Source: Microthrixaceae bacterium
GTDB lineage: Bacteria > Actinomycetota > Acidimicrobiia > Acidimicrobiales > Microtrichaceae
Length of the DNA: 64,000 nt
Assembly: GCA_027493675.1 (NCBI GenBank)
Contig: JAOSKI010000009.1
Location: 1-64,000, forward strand
Direction: 5' to 3'
Positions 28,574-39,923 of the stretch are shown here, in pieces. Position numbers and translations under genes: made by a program. Numbering within the stretch: position 1 is the stretch's first letter; each line of letters opens with the position of its first letter. The notes beneath the pieces are model-generated. The model ran no database searches and was not told the origin of the DNA. It saw only the letters and a list, made by a program, of their open reading frames with translations.

Positions 28574-30615
28574 ATGGCCGAGATCTCGATCACCCTGCCC
28601 GACGGATCCGCGCGGACGCTTCCGGAGGGGGACGACCGGTGCCGATCTTGCTGCGTCGATCGGCAAGCGCCTGGCCAAGGACGCGCTGCTGGTCGTCGTC
28701 GACGGCGAACCGGCGGACCTCTCCTCTCGGCTCCCCGACGGGGCCGAGGTGCGCATTGTCACCCGCAAGGACACCGCCGCGCCTCGAAGTCCTGCGACAC
28801 TCCACCGCCCACGTGTTGGCACAGGCGGTCCTCGAGTTGTGGCCCGGCGCCACCTTCGCCGGTGGGCCTGCGATCGAGAACGGGTTCTACTACGACTTCG
28901 AGCTACCCGACGGGGGTTCGTTCTCCGAGGACGACTTGGGGCGCATCACCGAACGCATGCGCAAGATCATCGAGGCCGACCAGCCCTTCGGAGCGCTTCG
29001 AGTTGCCGATCGACGATGCCCGGGAGCTGATGACCGACCATCCCTACAAGCGGGTGTTCATGGACCTGGCAACGCGCAGTGGAGGATCTGGCGAACCGGC
29101 CCGACGCCGAAGCCTCCGCCGAGGCGGATGTGTCCGGCGGCTCGATCAGCTTCTACCGCAACGGTGAGGGCTTCGTCGACATGTGCCGGGGCCCGCACGT
29201 GCCGAGCACCGGCAGGCTCGGCCACTTCGCACTGCAGAGGGTCGCGGGTGCCTACTTCCGCGGCAGCGAGCAGAACCCGATGCTGCAGCGGATATACGGC
29301 ACCGCCTGGCTCGACAAGGTCGGCCTGGAGGCGCACCTGCACCGCCTCGAGGAGGCCGAGCGGCGTGACCACCGCCGGCTGGGTGCCGAGCTCGACCTGT
29401 TCAGCTTCCCCGACGAGGTCGGCTCAGGCCTGGCGGTGTTCCATCCCAAGGGTGGGATAGTGCGACGGCTGATGGAGGACTACTCGCGGCGTCGACACGA
29501 GGAGGCCGGCTACGAGTTCGTGTACACCCCGCACATCACAAAGGCGAACCTGTTCGAGACCTCCGGACACCTGGACTGGTTCGCCGAGGGGATGTTCCCC
29601 CCTATGGTGCTCCACGACCACGACCACGCACCCGGCGAAGACGCCGGCCAGGATGCATCACAGGGTGAGGGAACCAGGTACTACCTGAAGCCCATGAACT
29701 GCCCGTTCCACATCCTGATCTTCAGGAGTCGCCAGCGTTCGTACCGTGAGTTGCCGCTGCGGATGTTCGAGTTCGGGTCGGTCTACCGCTACGAGCGCTC
29801 CGGGGTCGTGCACGGCCTCACGCGGGTGCGGGGCATGACCCAGGACGATGCGCACATCTTCACCACCAAGGAGAACATGGGCGACGAGCTCGCCTCGTTG
29901 CTGAGCTTCGTGTTGGACCTGCTGCGCGACTACGGGCTCGACGACTTCTACCTGGAGCTCTCCACCAAGCCCGAGGCGAAGGCGGTGGGATCGGACGAGG
30001 AGTGGGACGAGGCGACCGAGGCTCTGCGTGTGGTTGCCGAGTCGATGGACCTGGAACTCGTGATGGACCCCGGTGGCGGCGCCTTCTACGGGCCGAAGAT
30101 CTCGGTGCAGGCACGTGACGCAATCGGCCGCACATGGCAGATGTCGACCATCCAGGTCGACTTCCAGCTTCCTGCGCGCTTCGAGCTCGAATACGTCGGC
30201 TCCGACGGTGCGCGCCACCGTCCGATCATGATCCACCGCGCGCTGTTCGGATCGGTCGAGCGGTTCTTCGGCGTCCTGGTCGAGCACTACGCAGGGGCGT
30301 TCCCCGCGTGGCTCGCCCCCGGTTCAGGTGGAGGTGCTGCCGGTTGCCGACGCCCACCATGAGTATGCCCACGAAGTCGCAGCGGATCTCGTGGCCACGG
30401 GTTCCGGGTGGAGGTCTCCGAGGCCGACGACACCCTTGGAAAGCGGATCCGGCGGGCGAAGGGCCAGAAGCTGCCGTACGTGCTCGTCGTGGGCGACGAC
30501 GACGTGGCGCACCGCACGGTGGGGAGTCAATCCCCGTGGGGGAGAGGTCGAGCGCAACGTCCCGCTGGGGGGCTTCGCGGAGAGGCTCTCGGCCGATGTG
30601 GCCGGGCGCAACTGA
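28574..30615 (+). CDS. thrS: Threonyl-tRNA synthetase
   Basis: Class-II synthetase charging tRNA-Thr. The domain order is canonical: TGS ([14 protein letters not shown]), the editing/SAD region ([20 protein letters not shown], with [10 protein letters not shown] as the HxxxH zinc-type motif; [20 protein letters not shown]), the catalytic core ([20 protein letters not shown] with motif 2 zinc Cys; [58 protein letters not shown]) and an anticodon domain ending [15 protein letters not shown]. Frameshifts lie near 28640, 28785, 29000, 29070, 30320 and 30405. Total length fits about 680 residues. Confidence 0.95.
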
Positions 30616-30628
30616 GGCGGTCGGGTCC

Positions 30629-31153
30629 GTGCCGCTCGAACAGCTGTGGGCGACGTGGCGGTCCAACTACGTCCGCGGCCTCGACGACAGCCGAACCGCG
30701 GTGCCCGACGGCGAACCAGATGACGGTCGGTCGCTGTTCGAGCGGATCCTGCACTCCGGCGCCGACGACTCCGAGACCCTGATCCTGCATCGCGGAGCCG
30801 AGTGCTTCGCAATGCTCAACAGGTTCCCCTACACCGCAGGCCACCTCATGGTGCTCCCCAATCGCGCGGTGGCCGACCCTGGAGCTCCTCACGCCATCGG
30901 AGGAACATGAGCTGTGGGCGATGGTGCGTGACTCGGTGGTGGCTCTCAAGGCGGCGCTGAGATGTCACGGCGTGAACGTCGGCCTCAACCTGGGCTCAGT
31001 CGCCGGTGGCTCCCAATCCGACCACATCCATGTGCACGCGGTCCCCCGCTGGCAGGGCGATGCCAACTTCATGTCGGTCGCTTCCGAGACGCGCGTCATC
31101 CCCGTCGCCCTCGAGGATGCTTGGGAGGCCATCCGCGGGCCTGGCCGGAATGA
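30629..31153 (+). CDS. HIT-family nucleotide hydrolase/phosphorylase
   Basis: The histidine-triad motif is seen as SDHIHVHAVPRWQGD (HxHxH), with the upstream strand GHLMVLPNRAVAD and GVNVGLNLGSVAGGS. This is the actinobacterial HIT protein that follows thrS (as Rv2613c follows thrS in M. tuberculosis, where an Ap4A phosphorylase activity is reported). The start is taken at GTG 30629 (MPLEQLWATWRSNYVRG). Frameshifts lie near 30880 and 31130; the corrected end is RAWPE with TGA 31153. It sits 14 bases after thrS in the same direction. Confidence 0.85.
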
Positions 31154-31200
31154 GCCTCTGACGGCTCGCACGCCGACCCAACGGTCCGCGCGCCGACGGG

Positions 31201-32735
31201 TCACCGGAACCGGTGGATCCCGCGACCCCACAGCGTCTTGATCAGGCGACTGATGATGCGTTCGCCTTTGGGGCCATACGGATACTGCTGGGCGGTCTGC
31301 TTGCCGCCGAATCGGTCGATGATCACCGGCTGGGTGTGGGTGAAGCCGCGCACCCCGACCTTGCCGTTGGCCTGTCCCACCCCGCTGTCCCCGCGGCCAC
31401 CGAACGGCGCTTCGGGGATCCCGTAGGTGACCGCCATGTCGTTGATGCACACGCTTCCGGTGTGCATGCGGCCGGCGATCCTCACCCCTCGGCCTCGTTC
31501 GCGGTCCACACGCTGCCGGCGAGGCCGTAGGCGGTGTCGTTGGCGAGCTTGATGGCTTCCTCCACGTCGGCGACCGGCACTATCGGAAGCACCGGACCGA
31601 ACGTCTCCTCGGCCATCACCGACATGGAGTGGTTCACGCCGGTCAGCACCGTGGGTTGGTAGAAGATGCCCTTCAACGAGTCGTTGCGGGAGCCGCCCGT
31701 GAGCACGGTCGCCCCCGAGGCCACCGCATCGGCGACCTGGGACTCGACCTTCGCCAACTGCGGCTCGAAGCACATCGGGCCGACGTCGAACTCGCCTGCG
31801 GATCCTTGGCGCAGGGCCTTCACCCGCTCGACCACCTTGGCGGTGAACTCGTCGGCCACATCCGCCATCACATAGACGCGTTCGGTTCCGCAGCAGTACT
31901 GTCCCGTGTTGAACATGGACCCGACCACCGCCCCGCCGGCGGCGGCGTCCAGGTCGGCGTCCGAGCATACGATCATGGCGTCGTTGCCACCCAGCTCGAG
32001 GGTGTAGGGAACCAGGCGACGGGCGCACGCCTCCGCGATCCGACGCCCCGCGGCGACGCTGCCTGTGAAGTGGACCTTGTCGATGCTGCTGTTCACCAGT
32101 GCCGCCCCGGTTGCACCGTCGCCGAGCGCAACCTGGAAGACACCCTCGGGGATGCCCGTGGATGCGAACAGGTCCACTGCGAGTCTCCCCGAGTACGGGG
32201 TCACCTCAGAGGGCTTGAGCACCACGGTGTTGCCCGCCACGAGGGCCTGTAGCGCCGGGGTTGAGCGACAGGATGAGCGGACCGTTCCACGGGGAGATCA
32301 CTCCTACGACGCCCAAGGGTCGGTGGTGCAGTTGCACCTTCTTGGTGAAGCGCAGCACGCCGTGGGGCCGGACCATCTCGGGTTCCAGCCAGCGCTTGGC
32401 GTGCTTTGCGTTGTGGGCCAAGCGTCCGCTGCCGCGAACACGTCGATCACGAGCGCCTCGGTGCGGGGCTTGCCGGACTCTCGAACGATCACGTCCACCA
32501 GGTCGTCCTGGTGCGACACCAGGTGAGCGAGCGCCTTGCGCAGGTAGCCGGCACGTCGCGCGGGTCCCATCGCCTCCCACACCGGTTGTGCGCCGCGGGC
32601 GCGTTCGACCATTGCAGCCACGTCGTCGTCGCTCGCGCACTCGAACGAACCGATCGGTTCAAGGGTCGCGGGGCTCGCCAGCTCGTAGCGGCGGCGCCCC
32701 TCGGCTGTCGGATCGGTTGCAGTGACGATTGCCAT
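31201..32735 (-). CDS. Aldehyde dehydrogenase (NAD(P)+-dependent)
   Basis: A member of the ALDH superfamily oxidising an aldehyde to the acid. The cofactor site is VISPWNGPLILSLNP and VLKPSEVTPYSG; the general-base Glu is in YTLELGGNDAMIV; the catalytic Cys region reads FNTGQYCCGTERVYV; and AEETFGPVLPIVPV plus PFGGRGDSGVGQANG are C-terminal signatures. Frameshifts lie near 32415, 32245 and 31490. The C-terminal frame ends at TGA 31201. It is transcribed against its neighbours and interrupts the otherwise conserved thrS-HIT-pgsA order, so it is probably an accessory insertion. Substrate unknown. Confidence 0.9.
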
Positions 32736-32870
32736 CTCTGGTGGTCCCCCTGGGTTCCAGCCGGTGCATGCTGCCGTGGACCATCACCCAACCACACCAC
32801 CGCCCGACGTGCCAATGTCCGGCGACCGCGGAATCGCCGAGGTGGGGTGCTGTGAGTAGCGTTTCGGATC

Positions 32871-33391
32871 GTGAGCGACGACGAGGTGATGGACGAGCTA
32901 CCCGAGGACCTCAACCTCGCCGAGTTCGTCGGGCCCTATACATTCCCCAACAACAACCGGCGCCGCATCCCCGCTGCCATGTACATGGTCATCGGCGTGG
33001 TCGCCGTCGGCGCCTACCTGGCCGTCGGTGACGGATCCGCTCTGGTGAACACGGGCCTTGCCGTCTCGGGCGCGGGCCTGTTCCTGTTCGGCGCCTACGG
33101 GATGGTCGCCGGATGGACCCTTCGTGTGGACGAAGCCGACGCGCTGGTGGCTGCTGCGACCCGGGTGGGTTTCCCGGTGGGGCTGCTTCGGCCCAGCAGG
33201 TATGGCACGGCTGGCTCTCCCGGCCGACCTGGCGGATCCTCGTCTACTCGGGGGAGGACCCGCCTCTGAAGCGAGGGATCGTGCTCGTCGACGGGGTCGA
33301 CGGTGAGGCCTTCGAGTGGTTCACCGAGGACAACCCGGAGGACTGGGCGTCACTCGGGGGGAGCACCCAGAGCGCCTCCAGCAGTGATTGA
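32871..33391 (+). CDS. Small membrane protein, unknown function
   Basis: I do not recognise a named family. About 170 residues: an acidic N terminus (SDDEVMDELPEDLNLAEFV), a basic turn (NNNRRRIPA), two transmembrane segments (AAMYMVIGVVAVGAYLAVG and GLAVSGAGLFLFGAYGMVAG), then a soluble C-terminal domain (HGWLSRPTWRILVYSGEDPP and DGVDGEAFEWFTEDNPEDWA). The frame shifts near 33190. It precedes pgsA in the PIM-lipid gene cluster; in mycobacteria small membrane proteins occur nearby, but equivalence is not claimed. Confidence 0.6.
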
Positions 33392-33484
33392 ATCCGACAG
33401 ATGCGGGGATGCTGGCCTTTTCGGCGGCCATGACATACAGTGCTAACTGTTGCAAGCGCCCGAACGAGGAGCAACCCCCACGTC

Positions 33485-34214
33485 ATGTTCGATGGACAGT
33501 TCCGCAAGCAGGTAGATGCAACGGTGCAGCCGCTGGGTCGAGGACTGGCCCGTGCAGGCATCACCCCAGATGTGATCACGGCGATCGGTCTGGCCATGTC
33601 ACTTGCCGCCGCCATTTCGATCGGAGCCGGTGCGTTCAGCCTGGGACTCCTGTTGGTGGTGCTCACCGGCATCCCCGACATGCTCGACGGGGCGGTGGCG
33701 AAGGCCTCCGGAAGGTCGAGCCGGCGCGGCGCGTTCTTCGACTCGGTGTCCGATCGCATAACCGGACGCGATGCTCTTCGCGGGGCTGACCTACTACTTC
33801 GCCTCCCAGGGTGAACCTGCATGGGTGATCATGTTGCCGGTCGCGGGGTATGCGACGGCATCCTGGGTGTCCTACCTGCGGGCGAAGGCGGATGCGCTCG
33901 GGTTCCGACGCCCACGTGGGTCTCGTCGAACGGGCCGAGCGGATCATGCTGCTGGTGGTCGGACTCCTCTTCGGCGGATCCGTCCTGGTGGCGATCCTGA
34001 TCGCCATCGCGGTGCTGAACCTCGTGACCGCCGGCCAACGCTTCGCCGCGGTGTGGTCCCAGGCCACCGACGCCACACCCACGCTTTCGGCACGTCGCGC
34101 CGAGCGCGCGAGCGGCGCCGCCGTCGCAGCCCCCGGGCCACCCGCTCGGCCGCGGAGCGCCGCGCCGAACGGGCCGAGCGGCGCCGACGGCTCACCAGCC
34201 GTCGACTCGGCTGA
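33485..34214 (+). CDS. pgsA: CDP-alcohol phosphatidyltransferase (phosphatidylinositol-phosphate synthase-like)
   Basis: An integral membrane enzyme that joins CDP-diacylglycerol to an alcohol phosphate. Context (followed by PatA and PimA) indicates inositol phosphate, the first step of PIM synthesis. The CDP-alcohol transferase motif DGAVAKASGRSSRRGAFFDS continues VSD, giving DGx2Ax..Gx3Dx3D as required. Transmembrane segments include GLAMSLAAAISIGAGAFSLG and LLVVGLLFGGSVLVAILIAI. The C terminus is Arg-rich (RAERAERRRRLTSRRLG). Frameshifts lie near 33765, 33905 and 34110. ATG 33485 (MFDGQFRKQVD) matches family starts. Confidence 0.88.
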
Positions 34215-34223
34215 CGCTCGCGG

Positions 34224-35155
34224 GTGGACGTTCCGGTCTCCCTGCTGCGGGCCGCCTCTGCGGCCATGGCGGTAACGCCTGTCCCTCTCGCCAACCTGGC
34301 GGGCCGTGGCGTGGCCGCAGGGATCGCAAGCATCTCCCATGACGAGCGCAGGATCGTGGCGCGCAACCTCCGCCGCGCCGGCGTGCCCGTCGGGGGGCCC
34401 GTCTCGGAGCGCCGCGCTGTGCAGCGGGTGTTCGACTCGTATGGCCGATACTGGGTGGAGACGTTGCGCCTGCCGCATCTCAGTGTCCGTCAGGTCGCCG
34501 AGGGCATCACCATCGAAGGACTTGAGCACATCGAGTCGTCCATGGACCGTGGTGTCGCACCCATCCTGGCTCTGCCCCATCTGGGTGGCTGGAGTTGGCG
34601 GCACGGTTCCTGCACGACGTGTTGGGCTACGGCGTCGCAGCGGTGGTCGAGGAGCTCGAGCCGAGAGAGCTCTACGAGTGGTTCCTGGATGTGCGTGAGG
34701 GGATCGGGATGAACGTCATCCCGTTGTCCGAAGGCACGTCGGGTGTGACTGCGGCGCTCGCCGCGGGAGAGATCGTCTGCCTGTTGTGCGACCGGGACAT
34801 CTCCGGTGCGGGCGTCGAGGTGGAGTTCTTCGGAGAGCGCACGACCCTGCCCGGTGGGCCCGCTCTCATGGCGATTCGCTCGGGATCACCGCTCTTGCCT
34901 GCGGCGGTCTACTTCGAGGGCTCTCGTTGCCGCGGGGTGGTGTCGCCGCCGATCGACACCACTCGCCAGGGTCGCCTTCGTGACGATGTCACACGGGTGA
35001 CCCAGCAGCTCGCATGGACCCTCGAGGCCCAGATCCGACGCGCCCCTGAGCAATGGCACCTGCTGCAGCCGAACTGGCCGAGCGACTACGCGGCTCTCGG
35101 TCGCGAGGTTCCGCAGCGTCGCAGGGCCACCCGGGCGTCGAAGGCCGGGAACTAG
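34224..35155 (+). CDS. patA: Phosphatidylinositol mannoside acyltransferase (PatA-like)
   Basis: An LpxL/HtrB-superfamily acyltransferase. Between pgsA and pimA this is the enzyme that acylates the 6-position of mannose in PIM. Motifs are ARNLRRAG, VFDSYGRYWVETLRLP, the catalytic block LALPHLGGW followed after a shift (about 34595) by ELAARFLHDVLG, giving HX4E, then LCDRDISGAGVEVEFFGERT and PGGPALMAIRSG. The length (about 310) is normal. GTG 34224 starts 9 bases after the pgsA stop, and pimA starts 10 bases after this gene, so the three form a tight operon. Confidence 0.88.
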
Positions 35156-35165
35156 GTTCTCGCCC

Positions 35166-36256
35166 GTGCGCATCGGGTTGATCTGCCCCTACAGCCTCAC
35201 GGTCCCTGGGGGCGTGCAGAACCAGGTGATGGCCATGGCGCGCTCGCTGTTGCGACGTGGCCATCGGGTGAGGGTGCTCGCACCGTGCGACGGTGCACCA
35301 CCTGCTCCGTTCGTGACACCGCTGGGCGCGAGCGTTCCGAATCCGGCCAACGGGTCGGTCGCACCCCTGGCTCCCGATCCCCCTGCCCAGTTCAGGTTGC
35401 TTCAGGCACTTCGCAGCGAGGACTTCGATCTGGTGCACCTGCACGAGCCAGGGTACCCGGCGCGTGCATGACCACCCTGTTCACCAAGCCTGCGCCGATG
35501 ATCGGTACCTTCCACGCGGCCGGCCGCATCCCGGCCTACGGGATCCTGAAGCCGCTGGCCCGGTGGGGGGGAGCGCGCCTCGATGCTCGGGTGGTGGTTT
35601 CCGACGATGCGCTCGCGCTGGTGGACCCGGTCATCGACGGACCCTGGATCAAGCTGTTCAACGGCATCGAGATCGAGCCGTGGCGTGATGCCACACCATG
35701 GCCAACCGAGGCGCCCACGGTGTTGTTCCTCGGTCGCCACGAGCCGCGCAAGGGACTCTCGGTGTTGCTGGATTCGTTCGCCCGGATCGAGGGCGACGTC
35801 CGCCTCTGGGTGGCGGGAGAGGGCCCCGAGACCCACAAGCTGCAGCACGGCCATCCCGACAGGCGCATCGAATGGTTGGGGCGGATCGGAGACACCGAGC
35901 GCGAACGTCGCATGGCTGCGGCCGACGTCTTCTGTGCGCCGTCGCTCGGAGGCGAATCCTTCGGGATCATCCTCCTGGAGGCGATGGCCGCAGGCACCCC
36001 GGTGGTGGCGAGTGCCATCCCGGGATACGAGAAGGTGGCCTGCGCACCGGCTCCCGACGGGACCTCGCCGGCGGAACCGGTGGCCCGCCTGGTGGAACCC
36101 GGCGACGCGGCCGGACTGGCAGCGGCGTTGGGCGAGGTCCTGAGGTCTCCCGAGGCTAGGGATCGCCTCACAGAGTGTGGTCGCCGTCGTGCCGGCGCGT
36201 TCGACATGGAGGCCCTGGTGGACCGCTACGAGGAGATCTATGCCGATGTCCTCTGA
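35166..36256 (+). CDS. pimA: Phosphatidylinositol alpha-mannosyltransferase (PimA-like)
   Basis: A GT4-family, GT-B-fold glycosyltransferase that adds mannose from GDP-mannose to phosphatidylinositol on the inner membrane face. N-terminal IGLICPYSLTVPGGVQNQVM has the GGVQ loop of PimA; FDLVHLHEPGYP and GTFHAAGR follow; the C-terminal domain shows FLGRHEPRKGLSVLLDSFAR and the EX7E motif in SLGGESFGIILLEAMAAGTP. One frameshift near 35465 breaks the N-terminal domain. GTG 35166 is the start. It is last of the pgsA-patA-pimA operon. Confidence 0.9.
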
Positions 36257-36354
36257 TGCCGCGACGGAACCATCCGGCGGGGCCCGTGGGTGATGACGCT
36301 CCCGACGGTTCGGATGTTGTCCCACACAAGGTACCGTCGGATACCGTTGCAGTG

Positions 36355-37168
36355 ATGCAGAGCCCTTCCCCGTTCACGGCCGCTGCGGAAGGCGCGATGC
36401 GTAGAGCACTTGTGGTGGGTGTGGTGGCATCGGTCGTCGTCGGCCTGCTCCTCACCGGCTTGGCGGCAATCATGTCGAATGCTCTGATCGGCCTGTTGCT
36501 GGGTGTTGTCGTGATCGTGGTGGGTGCCGCGGCATGGGTGCTCCATGTGCAGCGGAGCTTCGCGGAGGCCGCGACTGCGGTGGTCGGCGAGCTCGGCCGA
36601 CCTGTGAGCGACGCGGAGCAACCGGCGTTCTGCAATGCGCTCGATGGGGTGGCGATACGCACGGGTGTGAAGGCACCGGAGCTGAGGGTGCTCGAGACGG
36701 ACTCGGCCAACGCCCTTGTAGCGAGCGACGGTGAGCTCTCGACGGTGGTCGTCACCTCGGGTCTGCTCGATCTGTGCCGCACCGTCGAATCGGAGGTCAT
36801 CGCGGCCGAGCTGCTGTGTCGCGTGCGTGACGACTCGGCCCGCTACGGCACCCTCGCAGCCGGCCTGACTCCGATGATGCGCCGGGCGTCAGGCATCGAC
36901 GACGGAGCGGTGGCAGAACTGCTCGGCGAACAACGTGCGGTTCGCTCGGATGCCGACGCCGTGGCCTTGACCCGATACCCGCCCGGCCTGGTATCCGCGT
37001 TCGAACAGATGGCCGAGGTGGGCACCGTCGTCCAGGGAGCTTCACCGGGGACAGCACCGCTCTGGATCGCACCGGCGGTCGGAGTGGCTCAGGGAGTTGC
37101 AGCGTCGGTCGACCGAACAGTCAACCAACCCCCTCGGCTATCGGATAGCCGTCTTACGGGAGCTGTGA
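36355..37168 (+). CDS. Membrane protein resembling M48 peptidases but lacking the HExxH motif
   Basis: The sequence follows M48/HtpX-like layout: two N-terminal transmembrane segments (ALVVGVVASVVVGLLLTGLA, ALIGLLLGVVVIVVGAAAWV), then KAPELRVLETDSANALVAS, STVVVTSGLLDLCRTVESEV (in true M48 members this runs into the zinc HExxH), and the terminal PLGYRIAVLREL resembling the family's PPLxxRIxRL. Here the expected catalytic stretch reads IAAELLCRVRDDS, with no HExxH, so it is probably inactive as a protease. The frame shifts near 37130; corrected stop TGA 37168. ATG 36355 is used. It lies between pimA and the DUF3048 gene. Confidence 0.65.
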
Positions 37169-37184
37169 TCCTGAGGAATCCCAG

Positions 37185-38304
37185 GTGACCGACGAAGGGG
37201 CTGCTGACGCCTGCGAGGACCCGGTCGTGGTCGTTCGCAGCCGGCCCGCTCGACGGCAGGCGAGGCGCCGGAGGCGCGTTGCAGCAGGTGTCGCCGTGGT
37301 CCTGGTGATGGTGACGGCGGTCGCACTGTGGGCGTCGTGGAGGTCACCGGCGGCACGGTCATCAAAGGTGGGCTCCGCGTCGACGTCGGTGGTGCTCCCG
37401 ACCACCACCACACCCTCGGAGCCTGTGGTCGCCCCGCTCACCGGCTTGGCCATTCCTCCGGACCGAGCCGTGGGACTGCTGCGTCCTGCTCTCGTGGCGA
37501 AGATCGACGGTGCCCCACAGGCGATGCCCCAGGAGGGCCTGCGTGAGGCGGACATGGTGATCGAGGTGCGTGGAGGGAATCAGCCGATACCTGGCGGTGT
37601 GGCACAGCGAGTCTGCGGATCCGATCGGTCCGGTGCGATCCGCGCGGACCACCGATCCCGACCTTCTCGCCATGTTCGGACGACCGCTGTTCTCCTATTC
37701 AGGGGGCAACACGGGCGTGCTTGCCGCCCCTCGACGAGGCTGACTGGTTCGACGACGTCTCCCACGATGCGGTTCCCCGTGCGTACGAACGTGATCGGTC
37801 CCGGCGGGCCCCGCACAACCTGATGGCGGATACCTCTGAGTTGCTCGCCGAGGCCGATCCCTCACCGGTGCTGCCGGTACCCGTGTTCACCTACCGGTCC
37901 GAGGCCGACAAGGCACCGGGTGCGCCTGTCGAGGGGATGACTGTGAGCGTGGGCTCCGGTGGCGCTTCGCATGGGATGAGGAGAGCGGTGGATGGCGGCG
38001 ATGGGCTTACGGTCGGGAGCATCTGAGCCCCGATGACGAACAACTCGCGCCCACGAACGTGGTTGTGATCGAGGTCGACTACGTCCCCTCGGAGGCGGAC
38101 CGGGAGTCTCCCGAGGCAGTCAGCGTCGGAAGCGGCAGCGCCTGGGTGTACTCGGGCGGTCATGTCCAGACCGGCCGCTGGGACCGTCCGGAGCGTACCC
38201 TCGGCTGGCAGCTCACCGGTGACGACGGACATGCCATGACACTCGCTCCCGGCGCCACTTGGGTGGTGCTGGCCGACGGGCCTCCTCGGGACGCGGCCGC
38301 CTGA
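37185..38304 (+). CDS. DUF3048 (YerB-like) exported protein
   Basis: About 370 residues. A cytoplasmic Arg-rich N terminus is followed by one transmembrane anchor ([20 protein letters not shown]), a Thr/Pro-rich linker, then the DUF3048 pattern: [81 protein letters not shown] and [10 protein letters not shown]. Frameshifts lie near 37585, 37640, 37715 and 37950. The C-terminal part ends [19 protein letters not shown]. YerB-type proteins are cell-surface lipoproteins or anchored proteins of unknown activity. GTG 37185 starts 16 bases after the M48-like gene, suggesting cotranscription. Confidence 0.78.
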
Positions 38305-38372
38305 GCAGGTCGAGGCCCGAAGAAGGCCGATCGCGCTTCGGGGAGCCGCCGCAGTGTCGGTAGACTGCGCGC

Positions 38373-39289
38373 ATGTCCGAACAGCCCACCAACACGGGTC
38401 CATCGCCCTCCAACCGGGAGACAGGCACCCGGCTCGTCAAGCGTGGCTTGGCGGAGATGCTCAAAGGTGGCGTCATCATGGACGTGGTGAACGCCGAACA
38501 GGCGAGGGTGGCCGAGGACGCAGGGGCCGTGGCCGTCATGGCTCTGGAGCGTGTTCCCGCCGACATCCGTGCCGACGGTGGAGTGGCCAGGATGAGCGAT
38601 CCCGCGATGATCGAGGCCATTCAGGAGGCGGTCACGATCCCGGTGATGGCCAAGGCCCGGATCGGCCACTTCGTGGAGGCGCAGATCCTCGAGGCGCTGG
38701 GGTCGACTACGTCGACGAGTCCGAGGTGCTCAGTCCCGCAGATGAGGCGCACCACATCGACAAGTGGGCCTTCACGGTCCCGTTCGTGTGCGGTGCGACC
38801 AACCTCGGCGAAGCCCTTCGCCGCATCTCCGAGGGCGCTTGCATGATCCGCTCGAAGGGCGAAGCCGGCACCGGCAACGTGATCGAAGCGGTCCGGCATC
38901 TGCGTTCCATCACCGGCGACATTCGCCGGATCGGCCAGTCCGACTCCGCTGAGCTCTTCGAGTGGGCCAAGCGCCTGCAGGCGCCGCTGCCGCTGGTGCA
39001 GGAGATCGCCGAGACAGCGAAGCTGCCGGTGCCGCTGTTCTGCGCAGGTGGTCTGGCAACCCCCGCTGACGCAGCGCTCGCGATGCAGTTGGGAGCGGAG
39101 GCGGTGTTCGTGGGTTCGGGGATCTTCAAGTCCGCCGACCCTGCGCCGCGTGCCAAGGCGATCGTGGAGGCCACGACACACTTCCGAGATGCGCAGATCC
39201 TCGCGAAGGTGAGCCGTGGGCTCGGAGCGCCCATGACAGGCATCGGCATGGACGACCTTGACCAGACGTTCGCCGATCGTGGATGGTGA
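38373..39289 (+). CDS. pdxS: Pyridoxal 5'-phosphate synthase, PdxS subunit
   Basis: The TIM-barrel subunit that builds PLP from ribose 5-phosphate, glyceraldehyde 3-phosphate and ammonia. Signatures are [94 protein letters not shown] (lysine and phosphate-binding loop) and [14 protein letters not shown]. One base is missing from a G run near 38700; otherwise complete at about 305 residues. It is 27 bases upstream of pdxT, which supplies the ammonia. Confidence 0.96.
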
Positions 39290-39316
39290 GCGGTCGCGGA
39301 CAGGCTGGGTCCGCAG

Positions 39317-39910
39317 GTGAAGGTAGGGGTCCTCGCCCTGCAGGGGGCGTTCGCCGCGCACGTGGCCACGTTCGCCTCGCTGGGCATCGCCGCGTTCGAG
39401 GTTCGGAGCGCCGAACAGTTGGCCGAAGCCGATCGGCTCGTGATACCCGGTGGGGAGTCGACGACGATGTCGTTGATGCTGCAACGCTCGGAGTTGGTCG
39501 GGCCGCTCAGGGAGTACCTCGATGCGGGCCATCCGGTGTTCGGCACCTGCGCCGGGGCGATCCTGCTGGCATCGCGCATCGAAGGAGGCCGGCCCGACCA
39601 GATCGGCTTTCCGATGCTCGACATGACGGTGCGTCGGAACGACTACGGACGCCAACGCGAGTCCTTCGAGACCGACCTGGCGGTGACGGGTCTGCAGGGA
39701 GGGGATTTTCACGCGGTGTTCATCCGCGCACCGCGGATCACACAGTGGGGCGGATCCGTGGAGGTCCTGGCGACCATCGACGGTTCGCCCGCACTGGTCC
39801 GCTGCGGCGCGATCATGTGTTCCACGTTCCATCCGGAGCTGGCTGGGGATCCGAGGTTGCACGAGATGTTCGTCTCGATACCGGCAGGCACCGGCGACGA
39901 GAGATCTTGA
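39317..39910 (+). CDS. pdxT: Pyridoxal 5'-phosphate synthase glutaminase subunit PdxT
   Basis: Intact 197-residue class-I glutaminase. VGVLALQGAFAAHVATFASL is the family start; VIPGGESTTM forms the oxyanion region; the nucleophile Cys lies in FGTCAGAILLAS (about residue 78); and the His/Glu of the triad are in MCSTFHPELAGD (about 172). It hydrolyses glutamine and channels ammonia to PdxS. GTG 39317 is the start. Followed 13 bases later by the YebC gene. Confidence 0.95.
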   Translation: MKVGVLALQGAFAAHVATFASLGIAAFEVRSAEQLAEADRLVIPGGESTTMSLMLQRSELVGPLREYLDAGHPVFGTCAGAILLASRIEGGRPDQIGFPMLDMTVRRNDYGRQRESFETDLAVTGLQGGDFHAVFIRAPRITQWGGSVEVLATIDGSPALVRCGAIMCSTFHPELAGDPRLHEMFVSIPAGTGDERS

Positions 39911-39923
39911 GAGGGAAGCGACG

